A stretch of 5,551 nt of DNA. It comes from Rhizobiaceae bacterium. GTDB lineage: Bacteria; Pseudomonadota; Alphaproteobacteria; Rhizobiales; Rhizobiaceae. The translations under genes and the position numbers were made by a program. The DNA is taken from NCBI GenBank assembly GCA_028865845.1, contig JAGWJK010000361.1, forward strand, positions 1 to 5,551, read 5' to 3'. Shown here one piece after another: positions 1 to 5,551 of this stretch (position 1 is the first letter of the stretch; each line of letters opens with the position of its first letter). The notes beneath the pieces are model-generated. The model was not told the origin of the DNA. It was given only the letters and a program-made list of their open reading frames with translations, and did not search any database.

Positions 1-107
1 GGTTTTGCTCATGGCTTTCTGCCTGTTCTTATCGGCTGCGGATAGACGGCAGCGCAAATGTTCAAACCCATCTGCTATCCCGGCTCTCCGGCTAGGCACG
101 GAGAAAC

Positions 108-136
108 GATATCGGGCGCATCACGATGCTGATATC
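108..136. repeat. Imperfect dyad with GATATC ends
   Basis: GATATC occurs at 108-113 and again at 131-136. Between them GCAT (118-121) and ATGC (126-129) form an inner inverted pair around CACG. The two half-spacers differ (4 and 1 bases), so the symmetry is imperfect. It could be a protein-binding site or an RNA hairpin in the gap before a downstream transporter gene, or it could be chance. No function is assigned. Confidence 0.3.
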
Positions 137-271
137 TCAACAGCCGCCGCTCGCGGGCTCATCGGCATAAATTGATAAAGGCGGCAGCTCTCTTGCTCCA
201 CCATAGCGGCAAGTGGGCTGCTTCATCCTTTCATTTCTCCCCGACCGTTCGTTCGGCACCGGAGAGAGAAA

Positions 272-300
272 GGGTGAGGAGCTGTGAAAGCCCCTCACCC
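272..300 (-). terminator. Hairpin after the binding-protein stop: attenuator or partial terminator
   Basis: GGGTGAGG (272-279) pairs with CCTCACCC (293-300), and GCT (281-283) pairs with AGC (289-291) around a five-base loop. Positions 280 and 292 mismatch on the plus strand but become a G-U pair in minus-strand RNA, giving a continuous 12-pair stem there. The minus-strand RNA then reads TTTCTCTCTCC, pyrimidine-rich but not a clean U tract. It begins 18 bases after the stop codon. In many binding-protein-first transporter operons such hairpins stabilise the 5' part of the mRNA or cause partial termination; that role is inferred here. A degenerate copy of a rhizobial intergenic repeat is another possibility. 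Confidence 0.6.
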
Positions 301-318
301 CATATCATCGGAACGCGA

Positions 319-1578
319 TCACTTGGCCGGCTTGTACCAGCTGTCGAGACCCTTCTGCAGCTTTGCAGCGGCAGCGTCCGGCGTATCCGTGCCGTTGATG
401 ACGTTAGCGGATTCCGTCCAGGTATCGTTTTCGAGGTTCGGCGTGCCGCGCGACAGGATCTGGTAGGTCGAGCGAACGGTGGACTTGTGGTTGTCACGCC
501 AGGAAACGAATTCCTGAGCGAGCGGATCGCTCATCTTCACCGGATGCGAGTTCAGGCTGAAGAAGCCCGGCAGCGCGTTTGCGTAGATGTTGGCGAATTC
601 GTCCGAAGCAACCCAGCTCAGGAACTTCTTGGCTTCTTCCTGGTGCGCGCTCTTGGCGTTCAGGCCCACGCCGATATCCGGATGGTCGGAGATGTAGGCG
701 GTGTCGCCAGCCTTTTCGACCGGCGGCGGGAAGGCGCCCATCTTGAACTGAGCCTGCGTGTTGAACAGGGCGATTTCCCAGGAACCGGCCGGGTAGATCG
801 CGGCCTTGCCGAGCGTGAAGAGGTTCTGGCTGTCAGAATAGCTCTGCGCCTCGAAGCCGTCGCCGAGATAAGGCTTCCATTTGGCGAGTTCCTTGTAAGG
901 ATCGACCCACGGAGCGTCCGTCAGCTTTTCCTTGCCGGCGATCAGAGCCAGACGACCGTCTTCACCCTTCCAGTAGTTCGGGCCGATGTTCTGGTAGCCC
1001 ATGGTTGCGGCTTCCCACAGATCCTTCGTGCCCATGGCCATCGGGATGTAGGTGCCGTCAGCCTTGATCTTGTCGAGAAGCGCGAAGAATTCGTCGCGGG
1101 TCGTCGGGACCTTGAGGCCGAGCTTGTCGAAGGCATCCTTGTTGTAGATGAAGCCGTGGATGACCGAAGCCATCGGCACGCAGAAGGTCGACTTGCCGTC
1201 GTCGGTGGTCCAGGCAGCCTTGGCGACCGGCGAGAAGTTTTCGATGCCCGGCAGGCTGGTCAGGTCGGAAATCTGCTTCTTGTTGAAGAGATCGAGCGAG
1301 GCGTCGAACGGACGGCAGGTGATGATGTCACCTGCGGAACCGGCTTCGAGCTTGGCGTTCAGCGAGGCGTTGTACTCGGTCGGAGCCGTCGGTGCGAAGA
1401 CGATCTTGATGCCCGGGTTCTTGGCTTCGAAAGCCGGGATGATCTTATCCTGCCAAATCTGCAGGTCGTCGTTACGCCAGCTTTCAACGGTCAGCGTGAC
1501 GTCCGCCGCATGCGCAAAGCCAACCGAGGTCAGCAGGCTGGATGCGAGGAGCAAGCCTTTCAGAACATTGTTTTTCAT
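319..1578 (-). CDS. Sugar ABC transporter periplasmic substrate-binding protein (CUT1, solute-binding family 1)
   Basis: This 419-residue protein captures a carbohydrate in the periplasm for an ABC importer. Residues 1-24 form a Sec signal peptide: a basic start (MKNNVLK), a hydrophobic stretch (8-22) and a cleavage site after AHA. The mature part shows the family-1 pattern: VTLTVESW at its start, an IIPAFEAKNPGIKI helix-strand segment (46-60), an NAKLEAGSAGDI segment (74-85), FIYNKDAFDKLGL (143-155) in the hinge region, and GKAAIYPAGSWEI (257-269). Length is normal for the family. Cysteines 88 and 133 might form a disulfide. The start at 1578 is chosen over an in-frame ATG at 1716 because it directly precedes the signal peptide and has AGGAG (1589-1585) six bases upstream. 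It is divergent from the kinase and regulator genes, so probably co-regulated with them. Permeases would lie beyond the left edge. The substrate cannot be read from sequence; an amino sugar is inferred from the kinase. Confidence 0.93.
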   Translation of the reverse strand: MKNNVLKGLLLASSLLTSVGFAHAADVTLTVESWRNDDLQIWQDKIIPAFEAKNPGIKIVFAPTAPTEYNASLNAKLEAGSAGDIITCRPFDASLDLFNKKQISDLTSLPGIENFSPVAKAAWTTDDGKSTFCVPMASVIHGFIYNKDAFDKLGLKVPTTRDEFFALLDKIKADGTYIPMAMGTKDLWEAATMGYQNIGPNYWKGEDGRLALIAGKEKLTDAPWVDPYKELAKWKPYLGDGFEAQSYSDSQNLFTLGKAAIYPAGSWEIALFNTQAQFKMGAFPPPVEKAGDTAYISDHPDIGVGLNAKSAHQEEAKKFLSWVASDEFANIYANALPGFFSLNSHPVKMSDPLAQEFVSWRDNHKSTVRSTYQILSRGTPNLENDTWTESANVINGTDTPDAAAAKLQKGLDSWYKPAK

Positions 1579-1584
1579 TTCCCT

Positions 1585-1589
1585 CTCCT
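1585..1589 (-). promoter_or_regulatory. Ribosome binding site of the binding-protein gene
   Basis: AGGAG on the minus strand lies six bases before the ATG at 1578. It decides that start over the in-frame ATG 46 codons upstream, whose extra residues are not signal-peptide-like. Confidence 0.85.
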
Positions 1590-1595
1590 GTTTTA

Positions 1596-1615
1596 AGCGC
1601 CCGCAATAAGGCGCT
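1596..1615 (-). promoter_or_regulatory. Leader hairpin next to the ribosome binding site
   Basis: AGCGCC (1596-1601) and GGCGCT (1610-1615) form a six-pair GC-rich stem with an eight-base loop. In minus-strand RNA it ends six bases before the AGGAG site, close enough to influence ribosome access or mRNA stability. Function is inferred from position only. Confidence 0.4.
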
Positions 1616-1741
1616 GTTTTCGATCTGAAAATTGCTGACCTGCCTGAGGAAACAGCCAGCACTTCGCGAGGCCGCCAGCATTGCCGGCCCCAAAAGCACA
1701 AGGGCGTCCGAGGCATGGTTGCCCCATCAACCCGACCATCT

Positions 1742-1769
1742 GTGTTTCACCGGAAGACCGGAAAAACAC
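1742..1769 (-). promoter_or_regulatory. Leader hairpin with tetraloop
   Basis: GTGTTT (1742-1747) pairs with AAACAC (1764-1769), and CCGG (1750-1753) pairs with CCGG (1758-1761) around a four-base loop. The two-by-two internal loop gains one G-U pair only in minus-strand RNA, favouring a role in the binding-protein transcript. No U tract follows, so it is not a terminator in that direction. Confidence 0.4.
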
Positions 1770-1809
1770 CTGAACTCAAAACACGGGAAATTCACGACGA
1801 ACGGCGTCA

Positions 1810-1858
1810 CGCGGACCCTCTTGATCCACGCTGCGTCTGACAACGGCAGAGGTCCGCG
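1810..1858 (-). promoter_or_regulatory. Large leader stem-loop with nested hairpin
   Basis: CGCGGACC (1810-1817) pairs perfectly with GGTCCGCG (1851-1858). After one bulged base (1818) three more pairs follow (1819-1821 with 1848-1850). Inside, 1829-1833 pairs with 1841-1845, with one pair possible as G-U only on the minus strand. This is the most extensive structure in the intergenic region. It lies about 230 to 280 bases upstream of the binding-protein start, in what would be its 5' leader if transcription starts in the AT-rich stretch near 1930. Confidence 0.45.
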
Positions 1859-1874
1859 ACCTTCCGCTGGCCCT

Positions 1875-1896
1875 CCGGCTATTCTTATATTGCCGG
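1875..1896. repeat. CCGGC/GCCGG inverted repeat around an AT-rich core
   Basis: CCGGC (1875-1879) and GCCGG (1892-1896) flank a 12-base AT-rich core. On the minus strand the core contains TATAAG (1889-1884), which resembles a -10 element, but no acceptable -35 sits 16 to 18 bases upstream. It could be an operator-like dyad or another leader hairpin. The call is weak. Confidence 0.25.
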
Positions 1897-1934
1897 TTCT
1901 GCCGATGCCTGCTCGAACTGTTCCCTTGGCGAGA

Positions 1935-1963
1935 ATTAAGGCCAAAAAAATACCAATTGTCCA
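1935..1963 (-). promoter_or_regulatory. Candidate promoter of the binding-protein gene
   Basis: On the minus strand TGGACA (1963-1958) matches five of six bases of a sigma-70 -35 element. CTTAAT (1940-1935), 17 bases on, matches four of six of a -10. The 14-base operator candidate at 1942-1955 fills the spacer, a typical place for a repressor. Use of this promoter would give a leader of roughly 350 bases. The -10 is poor, so this is a candidate only. Confidence 0.35.
1942..1955 (-). promoter_or_regulatory. Operator candidate, minus-strand copy of a 14-base repeat
   Basis: On the minus strand this reads TGGTATTTTTTTGG, identical to the plus strand at 2069-2082. The TGGTAT part resembles the TGGT half-site of GntR-family operators such as those of FadR (TGGTC...GACCA) and DasR (TGGTCT...AGACCA). 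It points toward the binding-protein gene and lies inside that gene's candidate promoter. Binding by the GntR protein encoded nearby is inferred. Confidence 0.45.
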
Positions 1964-2060
1964 GCCGAATTTAACTTTTCGAGGCGAGAAAAATTGTCAT
2001 AAATATTTTATCGTTATTTTTCAGATGCATACAAGAAGTCAAAATCACGTGCCTTGCCTA

Positions 2061-2088
2061 TTGGTAAATGGTATTTTTTTGGTATTGT
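2061..2088 (+). promoter_or_regulatory. Candidate promoter of the kinase-regulator operon
   Basis: TTGGTA (2061-2066) and TATTGT (2083-2088), 16 bases apart, each match four of six sigma-70 consensus bases. Transcription would begin near 2095, about 30 bases before the kinase start. The operator-like repeats overlap both elements, which would suit repression by the operon's own regulator. The match is moderate; an earlier TTGTCA (1994-1999) is an alternative -35. Confidence 0.35.
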
Positions 2089-2114
2089 AGGAAAAAACGG
2101 GGAACGGGTGGTAT
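2062..2114 (+). promoter_or_regulatory. Cluster of four TGGTA direct repeats (operator candidate)
   Basis: TGGTA begins at 2062, 2069, 2080 and 2109. The last three extend to TGGTAT, and the two at 2069 and 2080 share TGGTATT exactly 11 bases apart, about one helical turn. The copy at 2069-2082 is also the plus-strand partner of the inverted 14-base pair with 1942-1955. The arrangement sits over the kinase promoter candidate and its short leader. GntR-family operators are usually inverted repeats, so same-direction half-sites are unusual. Another DNA-binding protein is possible. Confidence 0.45.
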
Positions 2115-2116
2115 CC

Positions 2117-2121
2117 GGAGG
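2117..2121 (+). promoter_or_regulatory. Ribosome binding site of the kinase gene
   Basis: GGAGG lies six bases before the ATG at 2128 but only three bases before the ATG at 2125. Two adjacent in-frame ATGs follow it, and the spacing favours the second. Confidence 0.75.
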
Positions 2122-2127
2122 GTGATG

Positions 2128-3012
2128 ATGGCCGAGTTTGCGATCGGTATCGACGGCGGCGGAACAAGCTGCCGCGCGGCTGTAACCGATAGGATGGGGA
2201 AAGTTCACGGCATCGGCAGGGCGGGCGCTGCGAACATACTTTCAGATCTCGAAAGCTCTTTGCTCAATATCGTCGAAGCAGCCCGGCAGGCACTCGCGGA
2301 TGCCGGGCTTGACCCGAACCTCGTCGATAGATTGCCGGCTGTTATCGGCACCGCCGGCGCCAATGTCGGCGACTATGGCAAGCAGGTGGAAAAGGCCTTG
2401 CCCTTCGCAGGAAGTCACGTGGTCACCGATGCGACGATCGCTCTGCAGGGCGCGTTTGGCGATACCGACGGCATCATCGGCGCCTTCGGCACCGGGTCGG
2501 TCTATAATGCCAGACGGAACGGTATAACTGCCGGGATCGGTGGCTGGGGCTTCATCGTTGGCGACCAGGCAAGCGGCGCACGTCTCGGCCGCGATCTTCT
2601 CGAACGCACGCTGCTGGCGCATGACAAGGTGCGCAGCCATTCGGCGCTGACGGAGAAGCTGCTGGCGGAATTCAACAGCGATCCCGAGCACATAGTCGAA
2701 TTTGCTCACGTCTCAAAACCCAAGGATTTCGCTCGCTACGCACCCGTGGTGTTCGAATATGCCGCAAACGGCGATTCGGTCGGCGTCGACATCGTGACCG
2801 CTGCCGCCGGCGCTATAACCGAAAGCCTGGACACATTGCTCTGGCCCGAGTGCCCTTCGATTTGCCTGCTGGGAGGCCTCGCGAACGCCTATCGCCCCTG
2901 GCTTAATGCGCGCCACAAGGCGCTTCTGGCCGAGCCGAAAGGCGACGTCCTTCGTGGCGCCGTCGAACTGGCGGCCAAGCTCCTGATATCTGATACGGGG
3001 GCGAGGCCATGA
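2128..3012 (+). CDS. BadF/BadG/BcrA/BcrD-family kinase, probable N-acetylglucosamine or glucosamine kinase
   Basis: This 294-residue cytoplasmic protein of the ASKHA sugar-kinase fold probably uses ATP to phosphorylate an amino sugar entering through the adjacent transporter. Visible motifs in order: IGIDGGGTS (6-14), the first phosphate loop; VVTDA (98-102), whose Asp101 corresponds to the catalytic base of human GlcNAc kinase; GAFGTGSV (118-125), the second phosphate loop; GGWGFIVGDQASG (138-150), the family block usually ending GDEGSG; and LLGGL (247-251), the adenosine-binding segment. Length is typical. The start follows GGAGG with six-base spacing; a start at 2125 would add one Met, and the in-frame ATG at 2068 lies within the promoter candidate. 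The stop overlaps the regulator start (ATGA), so the two are co-translated. Sugar specificity cannot be read directly, and related members act on other substrates. Confidence 0.88.
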   Translation: MAEFAIGIDGGGTSCRAAVTDRMGKVHGIGRAGAANILSDLESSLLNIVEAARQALADAGLDPNLVDRLPAVIGTAGANVGDYGKQVEKALPFAGSHVVTDATIALQGAFGDTDGIIGAFGTGSVYNARRNGITAGIGGWGFIVGDQASGARLGRDLLERTLLAHDKVRSHSALTEKLLAEFNSDPEHIVEFAHVSKPKDFARYAPVVFEYAANGDSVGVDIVTAAAGAITESLDTLLWPECPSICLLGGLANAYRPWLNARHKALLAEPKGDVLRGAVELAAKLLISDTGARP

Positions 3013-3773
3013 CCGAGGATTTGAGCCGCATCTTCTCGTCCGGAAAGCTGCTTGCCGGTGGCACCGGACCGCTTTACGTCAAGCTGCGCCGTACACTGGA
3101 AGATGCCGTCAAGCTCGGCACATTGAAGCAAGGCGACGCGCTGCCGCCGGAGCGCGACATCGCCGAATATGCGACCGTCAGCCGGGTGACCGTGCGCAAG
3201 GCGATCGACGATCTTGTCGCCGAAGGCGTGCTCGTGCGCCGCCACGGCTCCGGCACGTTCGTCGCCAGGCCGGTTTCAAGGGTAGAGCAGCGCCTGTCGC
3301 AGCTGACATCCTTTACCGAGGATATGGCCCGACGCGGCATGACCGCTCGCTCCGAATGGCTGCACAAGGGCGTTCACACCCCCTCGCCGGACGAAATGAT
3401 GATCCTTGGGCTGGCCTCGGATACCAAGGTTTCGCGACTCAGCCGATTGCGCATCGCCGACGACCAGCCGCTCGCCATCGAGCATGCCAGCGTCTCCGGC
3501 GAGTTCCTGCCCGATCCTTCCGTTGTGACCGCGTCGCTCTATGCCGAACTGGAAAAGCGCCAAGTCCGTCCGGTTCGCGCCGTGCAGCGCATATCGGCCA
3601 CCAACATGAAGGAAGCGGATGCCGGCCTGCTCGGCGTCCCCGTCGGCGCAGCTGGCCTCTCGATCGAACGCATCTCCTATCTCGGCTCCGGTCGCGCCGT
3701 GGAATTCACACGCTCGCTCTATCGAGGCGACGCCTACGACTTCGTCGCGGAACTGACAATCGGGCCGACATAA
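3009..3773 (+). CDS. GntR-family transcriptional regulator, HutC subfamily (UTRA domain)
   Basis: This 254-residue DNA-binding regulator has an N-terminal winged helix-turn-helix at about 21-88. It runs from PLYVKLRRTLEDAV through LPPERDIAEYATVSRVTVRKA (45-65, including the recognition helix) to the wing HGSGTFVARP (79-88). Residues about 95-250 form a UTRA effector-binding domain, with SQLTSFTEDMARRG (97-110) at its start and VEFTRSLYRGDAYDFVAEL (231-249) at its end, both typical of HutC members. Relatives such as NagR/YvoA and DasR sense amino-sugar phosphates, so the kinase product is a reasonable effector; that is inference. The ATG overlaps the kinase stop and its own ribosome site is weak (AGG two bases away), suggesting translational coupling. 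It probably controls its own operon and the divergent binding-protein gene through the TGGTA sites. Confidence 0.93.
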   Translation: MTEDLSRIFSSGKLLAGGTGPLYVKLRRTLEDAVKLGTLKQGDALPPERDIAEYATVSRVTVRKAIDDLVAEGVLVRRHGSGTFVARPVSRVEQRLSQLTSFTEDMARRGMTARSEWLHKGVHTPSPDEMMILGLASDTKVSRLSRLRIADDQPLAIEHASVSGEFLPDPSVVTASLYAELEKRQVRPVRAVQRISATNMKEADAGLLGVPVGAAGLSIERISYLGSGRAVEFTRSLYRGDAYDFVAELTIGPT

Positions 3774-3846
3774 AGATCGAGCCAAGAAGAATAAGCATCG
3801 TCAAAGACATACGGCCGAGAGGTGAATCACATCCCGGCCAAGCAAG

Positions 3847-3869
3847 GTGCGGAATCCATTTATTCGCAC
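3847..3869. repeat. Inverted repeat in the convergent gap between the regulator and metH
   Basis: GTGCG (3847-3851) and AAT (3853-3855) pair with ATT (3862-3864) and CGCAC (3865-3869), giving eight pairs with one bulged base and a six-base loop. It is the clearest symmetry in the 126-base gap where two genes converge. Neither strand has a U tract after it, so it may be a factor-assisted 3' end or merely an RNA-stabilising hairpin. The rest of the gap (3774-3899) shows no gene. Confidence 0.3.
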
Positions 3870-3894
3870 AGAGGCTTAAGCGACCGCAATGATT

Positions 3895-3937
3895 CGCGAT
3901 TATGCCGCAGCATCGTCGATGACGGCGTCGCGCTTTT
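3895..3937 (+). terminator. Possible plus-strand terminator inside the end of metH
   Basis: CGCGA (3895-3899) pairs with TCGCG (3928-3932), enclosing GCCG/CGGC (3904-3907 with 3923-3926) and CATC/GATG (3911-3914 with 3918-3921). The plus strand then reads CTTTTC. This stacked structure could end the kinase-regulator transcript while lying in the last codons and stop of the convergent metH. The internal loops and short T run make it a weak candidate. Confidence 0.25.
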
Positions 3938-5551
3938 CAGGGACATAGTTCAACACCGGTCCCAGCCAACGTTCCACCTCTTCGACCGGCATGCCTTTGC
4001 GGGCGGCGTAATCCTGCACCTGGTCGCTCTCGACCTTGGCGACGCCAAAATAATAGGCGTCGGGATGGCCGAGATAGATGCCGGAGACGGACGAGCCGGG
4101 CCACATGGCGTAGCTTTCGGTGAGCTTTACCCCCGTCGCCGCTTCCGCATCGAGCAGGCGGAAAAGCGTTTCCTTCTCCGTATGGTCGGGCTGCGCCGGA
4201 TAACCCGGTGCCGGGCGAATGCCGGCATAGGCCTCGGAAAGGAGATCGTCGCCGCTCAGATTTTCATCCTTGGCGTAGCCCCAGAATTCGCGGCGGACAC
4301 GCTCATGCATCCGCTCGGCAAAGGCTTCGGCGAAACGATCGGCCAATGCCTTCACCAGGATCGAGGAGTAGTCGTCATTCGCCCGCTCGAAACGCTCGGC
4401 AATGGCGATTTCCTCGATGCCGGCGGTGACCACGAAACCACCGACATAATCCCGCACACCGCTCGAAGCCGGCGCAACGAAGTCGGAGAGTGCTACATTG
4501 GGTCGCCCATCCCGCTTCGACAGCTGCTGGCGCAGCGTATAGAACGTCGCAAGCTCGTCGGTGCGGCTTTCATCCGTGAACAATTTGATGTCGTCGCCGA
4601 CAGCACCCGCCGGCCAGAAGCCGACAACGGCGCGCGGGCGGAACCAGTTTTCGGCGATGATCTTTTCCAGCATCGCCTGCGCATCGGCATAAAGCTGCCG
4701 CGCGGCCTCGCCCTGCTTTTCATCCTGAAGAATCGCCGGGAAGCGGCCCTTCAACTCCCAGGTCTGGAAGAACGGCGTCCAGTCGATATATCCGGCAAGC
4801 TCGGCGAGATCATAGGTCTCGAATACCTTGGTGCCGAAAAATTGCGGTGCCACGGGCTGATAGCCCGCCCAATCGATCTTATGGGCATTCTCGCGGGCGC
4901 GTGCGATCGGCAGGCGCACCTTCTCCGCCTCGCTGCGGGCATGCGCTGCCGCCACCTTCGAATATTCGGCACGCACGGTGTCGACATACCCCTGCCGGGC
5001 GTCCGGCGACAGCAACGCCGAAACCACGCCGACGGCACGGCTGGCGTCAGTGACATAGACCGCCTGCCCTTTTTCATAGCGCGGATTGATCTTTACCGCG
5101 GTGTGCACGCGGCTGGTCGTCGCGCCGCCGATCAGAAGCGGGATATCGAAACCCTGCCGCTCCATTTCCGACGCAACATGCACCATCTCATCCAGGGACG
5201 GCGTGATCAGGCCGGAGAGACCGATGATGTCGACCTTCTCGGCGATCGCCGTTTCCAGGATCTTCGTTGCCGGCACCATGACGCCGAGATCGATAATATC
5301 ATAGTTGTTGCAGGCGAGAACGACGCCGACGATGTTCTTGCCGATGTCATGGACATCGCCCTTCACGGTCGCCATTAGAATCTTGCCCGCGGACTCGCGT
5401 TCGTCGGTACCGCCATTTGCAAGCTTTTCCGCTTCCATATAAGGCAGCAGCACGGCGACGGCCTGCTTCATGACACGGGCCGACTTCACCACCTGCGGCA
5501 GGAACATCTTGCCGGCGCCGAAGAGATCGCCGACGACATTCATGCCGGCCA
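3900..5551 (-). CDS. metH: Cobalamin-dependent methionine synthase, C-terminal part (truncated by window edge)
   Basis: MetH transfers a methyl group from 5-methyltetrahydrofolate to homocysteine through methylcobalamin, making methionine and tetrahydrofolate in the cytoplasm. The visible 549 residues include the end of the helical cap, the cobalamin domain and the reactivation domain. The N-terminal homocysteine and folate modules lie beyond the right edge. The Met at 5543 in [10 protein letters not shown] is internal, since the frame stays open upstream and this is a conserved mid-protein motif. Counting from that Met, DVHDIGKN (63-70) carries the cobalt-ligand His65 (His759 in E. coli); GLSGLITPS (108-116) and IGGATTS (138-144) contact cobalamin. 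In the AdoMet domain, IDWTPFF (253-259), RPAPGYP (443-449) and [15 protein letters not shown] (474-488) are intact, so the protein looks functional. It converges on the regulator gene with a 126-base gap and has no evident functional link to it. Confidence 0.97.
   Translation of the reverse strand, partial: AGMNVVGDLFGAGKMFLPQVVKSARVMKQAVAVLLPYMEAEKLANGGTDERESAGKILMATVKGDVHDIGKNIVGVVLACNNYDIIDLGVMVPATKILETAIAEKVDIIGLSGLITPSLDEMVHVASEMERQGFDIPLLIGGATTSRVHTAVKINPRYEKGQAVYVTDASRAVGVVSALLSPDARQGYVDTVRAEYSKVAAAHARSEAEKVRLPIARARENAHKIDWAGYQPVAPQFFGTKVFETYDLAELAGYIDWTPFFQTWELKGRFPAILQDEKQGEAARQLYADAQAMLEKIIAENWFRPRAVVGFWPAGAVGDDIKLFTDESRTDELATFYTLRQQLSKRDGRPNVALSDFVAPASSGVRDYVGGFVVTAGIEEIAIAERFERANDDYSSILVKALADRFAEAFAERMHERVRREFWGYAKDENLSGDDLLSEAYAGIRPAPGYPAQPDHTEKETLFRLLDAEAATGVKLTESYAMWPGSSVSGIYLGHPDAYYFGVAKVESDQVQDYAARKGMPVEEVERWLGPVLNYVPEKRDAVIDDAAA

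Larger units (their letters stand above)
13..318. other. Non-coding region downstream of the binding-protein gene
   Basis: No convincing gene is visible in these 306 bases. On the minus strand they follow the binding-protein stop codon, the usual place for a gap before transporter permease genes. They contain the strong hairpin at 272-300, a dyad at 108-136, and a looser GCCGCC/GGCGGC pair (143-148 with 180-185). A minus-strand ATG at 71 opens only about 20 codons before a TGA at 13-11 and has no family resemblance. A minus-strand ATG at 12-10 reads M-S-K-T to the window edge and could begin the next gene, but its ribosome site is weak (AGAAAG) and four codons cannot identify it. Confidence 0.6.
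1579..2127. other. Divergent intergenic region with promoters, operator candidates and a structured leader
   Basis: These 549 bases separate the binding-protein gene from the kinase gene. Roughly 1930-2100 is AT-rich and is the likely home of both promoters. The part from about 1590 to 1900 is more GC-rich, lacks good minus-strand -10 elements, and contains several inverted repeats, so it is probably the transcribed leader of the binding-protein gene. Short open frames here (for example minus 1945-1727, 72 codons) resemble no family I know and lack good ribosome sites, so no gene is called. Confidence 0.65.

Noticed and set aside
172..1596. Long plus-strand open frame of 474 codons
   Set aside because: It lies antisense to the binding-protein gene, whose signal peptide, family motifs and ribosome site are clear. 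The plus-strand translation is Arg/Val-rich with no recognisable domain.
1579..1716. N-terminal extension of the binding protein from an ATG at 1716
   Set aside because: The extra 46 residues would precede a perfect signal peptide, and the ATG at 1578 has AGGAG at ideal spacing.
1632..2090. Plus-strand open frame of 152 codons and minus-strand 72-codon frame in the divergent gap
   Set aside because: No family resemblance, no good ribosome sites, and they run through the promoter and hairpin region.
2068..2127. Earlier kinase start at the ATG at 2068
   Set aside because: It has no ribosome site, falls within the promoter and operator candidates, and adds residues that do not fit before the first phosphate loop.
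3813..3839. GGCCG/CGGCC pair in the convergent gap as a terminator
   Set aside because: Only five pairs with a 17-base loop and no U tract on either strand.
3822..5378. Long plus-strand open frame of 518 codons
   Set aside because: It is antisense to metH, which carries intact cobalamin and AdoMet motifs. This is a typical mirror frame in GC-rich coding sequence.
3900..5543. metH start at the Met at 5543
   Set aside because: [10 protein letters not shown] is an internal conserved MetH motif and the frame remains open to the window edge, so the gene is cut by the window rather than short.
1..5551. CRISPR array, tRNA or rRNA gene, transposase or insertion-sequence ends, defence or toxin-antitoxin system
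   Set aside because: No regularly spaced repeats, cloverleaf-like sequence, transposase motifs or small paired genes were seen by eye on either strand.

Overview
The window looks like a chromosomal segment of an alphaproteobacterium, most likely Rhizobiales and probably Rhizobiaceae. That placement rests on the GC-rich coding sequence with AT-rich promoter gaps, a CUT1-type sugar-binding protein beside a BadF-type kinase and a HutC-type GntR regulator, and a canonical cobalamin-dependent methionine synthase. No species can be named from the sequence alone.

Layout. Positions 13-318 are non-coding and contain a strong hairpin just after the first gene. A sugar ABC-transporter periplasmic binding protein lies on the minus strand at 319-1578. 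A 549-base divergent intergenic region (1579-2127) holds the promoters and operator candidates for both directions and a hairpin-rich leader for the binding-protein gene. On the plus strand, a BadF/BadG-family kinase of the N-acetylglucosamine/glucosamine kinase type (2128-3012) overlaps a HutC/UTRA GntR regulator (3009-3773) by ATGA. A 126-base convergent gap follows. The C-terminal part of metH occupies the minus strand from 3900 and runs off the right edge.

How the genes fit together. The binding protein, kinase and regulator form a divergent catabolic locus. The likely scheme is that sugar is captured in the periplasm and imported by permeases, probably encoded beyond the left edge. It is then phosphorylated in the cytoplasm by the kinase, and the regulator senses the sugar phosphate. 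An amino sugar is the best guess for the substrate, from the kinase and regulator families; this is inference. metH is an unrelated housekeeping neighbour.

The most interesting signals are in the 1579-2127 region. A 14-base sequence occurs once on each strand as a perfect inverted pair (1942-1955 and 2069-2082). The plus copy belongs to a cluster of four TGGTA direct repeats just before the kinase. The stretch before the binding-protein gene can fold into several hairpins, two of which gain G-U pairs only on the minus strand. I see no mobile element, CRISPR array, tRNA or rRNA, and no clearly new multi-gene system.
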